The notes beneath the pieces are model-generated. The model searched no databases and was not told the DNA's origin. It saw only the letters and a list, made by a program, of their open reading frames with translations. From Xanthostigma xanthostigma (Eukaryota; Arthropoda; Insecta; Raphidioptera; Raphidiidae): a DNA stretch of 64,000 nt. Position numbers and translations under genes: made by a program. Shown here piece after piece: positions 41,388 to 64,000 of the stretch (its first letter is position 1; each line of letters begins with the position of its first letter). The stretch spans positions 1,838,001-1,902,000 of the forward strand of contig OY754466.1 in assembly GCA_963575645.1 (NCBI GenBank). Direction: 5' to 3'.

Positions 41388-41898
41388 ATCATATAATATA
41401 TTAATACGCTAAGGTTAAAGATGTTTGCCTCCCTTTTTAGAAAAAACCTCACAATTTCTCCACATAAATTATATATGATTTTACAGATAATTGCTTGCTC
41501 TACTGACATCGACAACTAAAAAATTTATTATTGCTTTTGTTTTTGTTAATTAATTAAAATACAGCAACACTGAACAACGTCTGCCGTCTGATGGCTTTAA
41601 TTTTGAAACAGCGAGCAACGCTGAACAACGTCACAGCAATGCTGCATGATGCCATCTGACGGCTTAGCTCAACGCTTTTACTACTTGCGCCTCTATATGA
41701 CAATTTTAATAAAATATTTCTTCGATCTGTCATCTGAGCTTCATATTGTAATACAACAAAAAGAAGAACGTTATAAGCAGTGTGCAAAATTAGAAACTAA
41801 TTGAATACCTGCAATCATATTTAAAAAATAATTTTGTAAAGTGATAATTATTATACTTATTTAGTGCGAATAATTCGCACAGGTCACTCTAGTAATAA
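41388..41898 (-). repeat. Dispersed repeat, reverse copy of 49481-50079
   Basis: It is the reverse complement of the sequence in a collagen intron at 49481-50079, including CCGTCAGATGGCATCATGCA, TGACGTTGTTCAGCGTTGCT and the end TGACCTGTGCGAATTA. It lies just beyond the 3' end of the ABCB6 gene. No coding function is apparent. Confidence 0.75.
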
Positions 41899-43354
41899 TA
41901 ATAATGCGTTTAACGTCCATTTCTCGACTTGATGTCATAACAGACGCCATTCGCACCATTACTATTTTCCGTCATTTTCAACTTCAACAAATTAATAGCA
42001 GTGGGCGAATGAAGGAATTTTAGGACATTGGGATAAGGTAGGCAAATTTTAAGCTTAGGAGTTTGACAGGTAATCGGACATGGCCTTGAATAAGGAACCA
42101 TCTCGATATTTATCTGGAATTTTTGAGAGAAGTCATGGAAAATCTCAACAAGATGGCCGGTACAGGAATTGCCGTTTCTCGGCGAGAGGCAGCAGGAAAA
42201 AGTCCCCACTACATCTGCCCCCGCCGGGATTCGAACCACCGAATGCGAGTAGAGATCGACCAGAGGTGATTTTTTTTAAGTTAAAGTCGAACTTCGTTTT
42301 TTATTTCCGTCTTTGGCCAAAATCGAAGGAATTATAATATAGTACGGGAAAAATGGAAAAACGTACTTATAGTTGAAATAGTGTTTATTTTAAAAAAATT
42401 CACATTTTATGTACCAACAACAAAGGCCTTTTTGTGAGTTAAGTACTTTAAAATATACTAGTGTACCCATGCAAGACCTTTTGCATGTATTTTCATATTG
42501 TTTTCAAAAAACGATATTTTGATACAGACCTACGACAATAATTTTATTCCTCATTAGTTTCCATTTACAGTTATTTTTCTTTTGATACTGTTTGTAAAAT
42601 CTCCGACATACGTACATATTTGCATTTCTCTCACACTCATGTCTCGTGAACATCGAAGGCTTTTCTCTCTTTACGTTCCTCTTCACCCCGCTACCCCCTC
42701 GTCATTTTTACTATTATCGCTTGAAATCACCCCTTTTAAAGAAATTTCACAAAAAAAAAAAATAGCGATAACATATCTGTGGACTAAAGACTTCTGTTTA
42801 AAAAAAAAATTGTGTCAGTCGGTTTAGTAGGGATGGCTGGCGGGTTGTCTAGAGATTTAGGGCTTGTGTTTTAAATATATAGATAATACTAAATTATAAA
42901 GTAAATGAAATGGACTTTCGAATTGAACGAAACCATTTTTTCAGCTGAACTTTATTATTTTTCGAAAGGGTTAATTTTTGGTTGAAACCAGTCATTCAGT
43001 CAGCCTCTAATCGAGGTTTAATAAATGTAAGGAGCAAGCTCGAACAAACAATTAATTTACGGGATCGGTAGCACAGTAATTCCGACGTGAATTTTTTTCC
43101 TCGGGTACTTTAAAGCCTTTGACAAAATTAGAAAACTTGATTTTGTCAAGAATTGAAGATTATGGCCAGGTTCGAATAAGAGAAGTTTAAAAAAAATTGT
43201 TTTTCACTATAAAATAGAATATTTAATAATAATCAATCAAATATACTTATCAAAAAACGACCACTTTTAATTATATAGGTACTTATATCTATAATTGGCA
43301 ATGATACAGTGTTAATAAAAAATATAATCTATTTGATAGTCACCATGAGATATC
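41899..43354. other. Spacer between convergent ABCB6 and collagen genes; dispersed repeats
   Basis: No gene recognised. About 41905-42345 is a dispersed repeat with GCCGGGATTCGAACC (B-box-like on the minus strand) and TTTGACAGGTAATCGGACAT. About 42455-42885 is another repeat ending GTCAGTCGGTTTAGTAGGGA plus an ATATATAGAT tail, similar in design to 10266-10934. The rest is AT-rich. Confidence 0.4.
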
Positions 43355-43523
43355 AGGTTTGTTCCAAGCAGCCGCGAACGGTTACAGAACCGTACCCAGT
43401 CTTGTCACTGCGCAAGACTATCTTGCGCAGTATCGATTTTTGGGCTAGTGCGCAGGACAGTCTTGCGCAGTGACAATACTGTGTACAGTTCTGTTACCGT
43501 TCGCGGCTGCTTGGAACAAACCT
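43355..43523. mobile_element. 169-bp MITE
   Basis: Near-perfect inverted ends: AGGTTTGTTCCAAGCAGCCG at the left and its complement at the right, with inner hairpins of the type ACTGCGCAAGACTATCTTGC. It lies just past the collagen stop codon, in the region of its 3' UTR. Confidence 0.8.
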
Positions 43524-43709
43524 ATCAAACACGTTAGAAAAGCAATATGAACTTCGGAAACAATATTCGAAGACACTTTTTGTTTATTATTAATATATTT
43601 TGGAACGAGTTATTTAATTCCGAAACATGTCTCATGGTGATAACTACAAAAAAACAATATTATCACATTACGATTTTTGAAAGAAATAAACGTTCTTTCG
43701 TACAAATAT

Positions 43710-59618
<15,909 letters not shown>

Positions 59619-59923
59619 CTTGTAATATGATAGAGTATTTAAATAATACAAAATTAAAAACCTTAGAAATTCCTAAGCATCGAAATTTTCTCTAAGCATT
59701 TTATTGTACTGTAACAATTATCTCACATTTTTTGCACAATAAAAAACTGTTAGACATATGTATGTATGTAATTTTAAAAACATAAATATAGGAGATGTGA
59801 ACTATGGTCCATCAATCACCACTATAACGATATTCCACTCTCTCGTCACATTGAAAGAAATCTCTACCTTGCTCTTTTGCACAAAATTATCAAATTATGA
59901 CTTACATTCTATCAACGAAATAC
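59619..59923. other. Collagen intron sequence before the duplicated unit
   Basis: AT-rich intron. An open frame starting at 59758 runs through the left boundary of the duplicated unit and stops at 60012; the left copy lacks its first part. I see no family resemblance. Confidence 0.35.
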
Positions 59924-61128
59924 AAAAACAAGATGCTAAAGCATCTTCTCAATATATAGAAATTAGAGACTATAAAATTGTTGTGTATCCAATAGCATGG
60001 CGATGGTTTTGAAATTGGGTACTCAAATCATAGTTGGTAAAACAATTCAAACGATATGTTTACAGTGTCAGTTTTTTTATTAGTTATATTATGTAAAGGG
60101 ACAGTAGCCCTTGGCAAAATACATCTCAGCATTTTGAAAATGACTAAACGTTTTTTTTCAGTATGCTACCATAAAGAATATAGACTTCTAGAGGAAAAAG
60201 TTTTATTTTTTAATATGAACCAAAGATTTCTTCCATAAATAAAATATCCTCAAATGTTAAATTTCATTTTTTTACTAAAGAATGTTTTATGTTGTTTCAT
60301 ATTTTTTTATCACTATCTTATTTTTAATGTCAATAGATAATTTTCCATATTTATGTTTGTTTTAATTATATAGACTTTATTGCAGTGTGATTGTATGATA
60401 TTATTCTTACGCATTAGAGATGCGACTCGAGTAGAATTTTGTGACCCGAATCACTCAGGTATTTTATTACGGCACTCGAGTTCACTATTTAGTCTCGGCA
60501 ACTCGAGTGAAAGTTATCAGTCGAGTTGAAAATTTCGATTACTTTAGTTAAAGCATTTTTAAATAGGTAGTTTTTTTACAAAGTATGAATAAAGTCATAC
60601 CGTACGCGACTTGATGCGATGTTTCATGCTAGTACTCGATTGTATGAAAAGTAACGAGTAAAGTAATTTACCTTTTTTGTCTCTAGTGGTTTCACGATGA
60701 AACCACCTTTTATAAAATTTATTTAATGCGTTGCAGTGACTATATCCAAAACCACCGTAACAGTAGGTAGCTGGAAGCGCCATCTCTTTATCCGTAGCTT
60801 AAGAGTTAGTTGAAATGAAAGTGTACGATTTAGTTTCGATATAGAAATCTGTACTACTCAGTTTTGTAAATAAAACAGTGAGATTTTGATCAAATTGTCA
60901 TTATTATTGATAAATATTAACAATTAGTGGATTATAATGGCTGGTAAGTAAATTTAATGACAATTTATTATTAGATAGTCATGTGTGATTATTTTGTTTC
61001 ATGAATTTGTTTTTATAAAGTGAAGATTTTTGAAATTTGAATGTGTGGTTTCGCGGCAAAACCAGTGGTACTTATAAAGTGTTAAAATTTCAAGAAAAAA
61101 GCTATGGAGCTATCACAAATTAGAAAAT

Positions 61129-61563
61129 ATGAATTCAGACGAGATTGAAATACTTCTTGGAAATATTCTTTCTGACCAAGAGTCAATTGTGGACACAGTC
61201 GATGAAGGTGAAGAAATTTGAATGCCGTTTTTCAAGATATTACCAATGAAATCCAAGTCTTACATGAGCCAGACGATAAAATTGTAGAGCATGTGCCAGA
61301 AGTAAATGAAAATGTCGAAAATGGGAACGTTACGGATGAATTTAGTAATGAATATGAGCTTTCTCTCGCGGAAATTCGGAGAAATTTACCATTTGACGTT
61401 GAGAATGTTAGATGGTACACAGAAAATACGAATAACAATAATATAAATTTATTCACTAAACCATCTGGCCCAAAAACATTCCTGTTGTCGCTAGTAGCCT
61501 TTTTGATTTATTTTCATGTTTATTTCCTCAAGAATTAGTGTCACATATTACAGATATTGAATC
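61129..61563 (+). pseudogene. piggyBac-like transposase N-terminal remnant, second copy
   Basis: It is identical to 14738-15172, including both frame breaks, so the gene was already dead before the block was duplicated. Confidence 0.6.
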
Positions 61564-61568
61564 CGAGG

Positions 61569-61676
61569 CCATGAGCGGAGGTGGGATTCGAACCCATGAC
61601 AATCTGATCCAGAGGCCAGTATAGGCTAATCTCTGGGTTAGACTGTCGTGGGTTAGAATCTCACATCCGCTCATGG
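61569..61676. repeat. tRNA-like palindrome, second copy
   Basis: Identical to 15178-15285, part of the right duplicated unit. Confidence 0.6.
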
Positions 61677-63359
61677 ATGTTTTGTGATTTGTTATTTGTT
61701 GTAATAATGACCTAAGCTGTCGACACTTCTATAATAACAATAAATAAAATTTCAATATACTTTTTTGTTTCCCGGTGGTTACATGTAAAAACCAGTTTTT
61801 TTTTCAAATATTCTGTTTATGAAATTTTATAAAATCAGTTAAATATGTTAATTTTATGTATTTTTGGTACGATAATCTAAATAAAGGTTTATATTATTAA
61901 ATAAATCTAATTTGGGCCTGAAAGGGTTACACAATGAAACGAAGAATGAAAATTTGTCTTTGGAATTGAATTTAAACAAAAAATGCGTAACAATTTCCGT
62001 TCTGTTCGGCCTTTGTTTTGAAGACACCAACGCATAAAGTTTTCTAAACTTATTCAGTTTTTGATAAATTCAGAACATTCATGCCTCAATACCTCCAAAC
62101 CGAGCCGATCAGAATGGGAGCTGCTTTGCATTTTTTGTTTAAAATTCAATTCCAAACAAATTTTTGTTTTTTAATGTAACTTTGCATTGGAGCATAGGTT
62201 GCTATGAATTAAAAAAAAATGCACCGTTTTATAGAAAGTGATAATTCAATGCAGCATTTTAATCGATAATATCGAGCTACGATAGACACAAGTATCACAC
62301 GAATGTCTGTCGTATGTCGGTATTATCGGTTAAAATTCTACATTGAATTAAATTATACAATTTTTCAAAAAAATATTCAAACACAATGTACGAAGTAAAT
62401 AACACATAGGTAATCTATGAGGTACATGTACTAACCAGCTATTACCTAGACAATATATGTATATAATACAATAATTTCCAAACAAATTTTTATTTTTTAT
62501 CTGTATGTAACTTTGCATTGGAGCATAGTTGCAATGAATTAAAAAAAAAACGTTGTTTAGAAAGTGAGAATTCAATGCAACATTTTAACCGATAATACAG
62601 AGCTACGATAGATATTTCAATGCAGCATTTTAACCGATAATACAGAGCTACGATAGACACGAGTATCATGCTATGAACGTCGACCCGAACGTTCGATCGA
62701 ATGTTGGACAGAACGTTTGAGTCAACTGAGTTTGACAGTTGGTGTGTCAAAGTACTTGCTACACGGAGTGCCAAATATTTGAAATCTTGAATTGAGAAAA
62801 GTTGGTACAAACGTTTGTCAACAAATACAAAAATGTAACTTCAATATAATTTAAGATAAATAATACAAAATACAATCAAGAAAATATTAAATTAACTTGT
62901 AATTATTATAATTATAGTACTTTAATAAAATATAACGCAAAAAGTAATGGATTTTGTACGGGAAGCTAGTTTCTAAATATAAAATGATATTGTAATAAAC
63001 ATATCTGTTAAAAACACAAATTAGAACAAATAATCTTTATAAAGTATAAACACTCACACAGTATTTAACAATACACTACGAATTGACATAATATTCGATC
63101 GTAGACGTACTTAAAAGCATAAAAAGCATAATAATGCTTTCTTTCGAACGTTGGAGGCATCCTTTGACAGTATGTTTAAAAGCCAAATCGTTAAAAATAG
63201 CAGTCAGAGTAAATTGTTTTATTATTGATATAATATGGTTTCCAAAATATGATGTAATTGTCTTCGGAGTATATAGGGAAACCATTTCTTCGAATTGTCT
63301 CCAGTAATCAAAGAATTATTCACATATTTATAATTCACTTTGGAAATATTCATCACCCT

Positions 63360-63621
63360 TCAGAAGAGGTTTCGTAGGCTCCTTGACAGCTTCGTATACT
63401 GAAATAAAATGAAAAAATTTCCTTCAAAATATTTTTATAGGTTAGCTTATAGGTTCAGTACATTTAGTTCACATAAAACTTACTTCATTAACTTTCGCTT
63501 TCGTTTTCACTATAGTATTTGTTTTCTTGCGTGTTGCTGGCATTTTATTAAAAATTTTCAATAACTGAGCACATTTCGCCTGAGTATACCTATCTGTCAA
63601 ATAAATGCTCGAATCATCCAT
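63360..63621 (-). CDS. Possible small spliced gene, second copy
   Basis: Identical to the candidate at 16969-17230: a 46-codon exon (63484-63621), an 85-base intron with GTAAGT and a TTTCAG acceptor, and a short last exon. Unknown protein; low confidence for the same reasons. Confidence 0.3.
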
Positions 63622-64000
63622 AATCATGAATAAACATGAAGTTATTCGTGTAGTGCCACCACCACTGAATTATAACTACCAGTGGCCACCACTCACCACC
63701 ACATAAAGATTTGAAGTTGGTGTAAATACTAGTGGTTTAACATTCTAAGGTTTTTAAGAATAACCTACAATTATTATAATATCAATTTGATTATATTAAT
63801 TTCTCACTTTGACATTTTGTAAGTACTTTAAGTCAATAATTGTTCTTTATTCATTGTCTATTTAAAATAAAGTAAAACCTACAATTATTATAATATCAAT
63901 TTGATTATATTAATTTCTCACTTTGACATTTTGTAAGTACTTTAATCTTTATTCATTGTCTATTTAAAATAAAGTAAAACCTCGCTTATTCGGACTAACG

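Larger units (their letters stand above)
59924..64000. repeat. Large duplicated unit, right copy (runs off the window)
   Basis: It matches 13533-17609 base for base wherever I compared lines and in all translated frames, at a fixed offset of 46,391. The left boundary abuts different sequence (ATCAACGAAATAC). The copy lies in the collagen gene's intron, or upstream of the first collagen exon seen here. The right end is not visible. Confidence 0.85.

Noticed and set aside
42080..42337. 85-codon plus-strand ORF as a gene
   Set aside because: It overlaps a dispersed repeat with a B-box-like motif and shows no family features or splice context.

Overview
The window is nuclear DNA of an insect. 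It is AT-rich, genes carry GT-AG introns of tens to thousands of bases, and introns and spacers are packed with transposable-element remnants. It holds two sigma-class glutathione transferases with arthropod-type sequence, an insect-style NRF-6 acyltransferase, an ABCB6/HMT-1 half-transporter and a fibrillar collagen. Fibrillar collagens are absent from Drosophila, so a non-dipteran insect is likely; the order cannot be fixed from this sequence.

Layout. 0.9-1.9 kb: a two-exon gene for a 74-residue secreted peptide (+). 4.8-13.3 kb: an 11-exon nose-resistant-to-fluoxetine (NRF-6) type membrane acyltransferase (+, 742 aa). 13.5 kb to at least 17.6 kb: a repeat unit carrying a broken piggyBac transposase; it recurs without visible change at 59.9-64.0 kb. 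19.7-27.5 kb: two tandem sigma GST genes (+, 203 aa each, about 90% identical), each with a non-coding first exon. 29.05-41.18 kb: a 13-exon ABCB6/HMT-1 gene (+, 837 aa). 43.71-59.62 kb and beyond the right edge: the 3' eighteen exons of a fibrillar collagen gene (-), from the triple helix to the complete C-propeptide. Its last exon (43710-43856) is short and easily missed. ABCB6 and the collagen gene are convergent.

Mobile DNA is the dominant theme: a Penelope-like family with GIY-YIG coding remnants, a hammerhead-like motif, 13-15 bp target duplications and 38-49 bp terminal-only insertions; Tc1/mariner, hAT, PIF/Harbinger and piggyBac-type (TTAA) remnants; a truncated non-LTR retrotransposon; long fold-back elements; tRNA-derived repeats; and a 156-bp tandem array inside a TIR-bounded element. 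Several insertions lie directly at splice sites of the host genes.

The host genes do not form a pathway. GSTs and ABCB6 both relate to detoxification or metal handling in other insects, but nothing here shows co-regulation. All exon models were built by eye from reading frame, splice signals and family resemblance; no alignment or transcript data were available.
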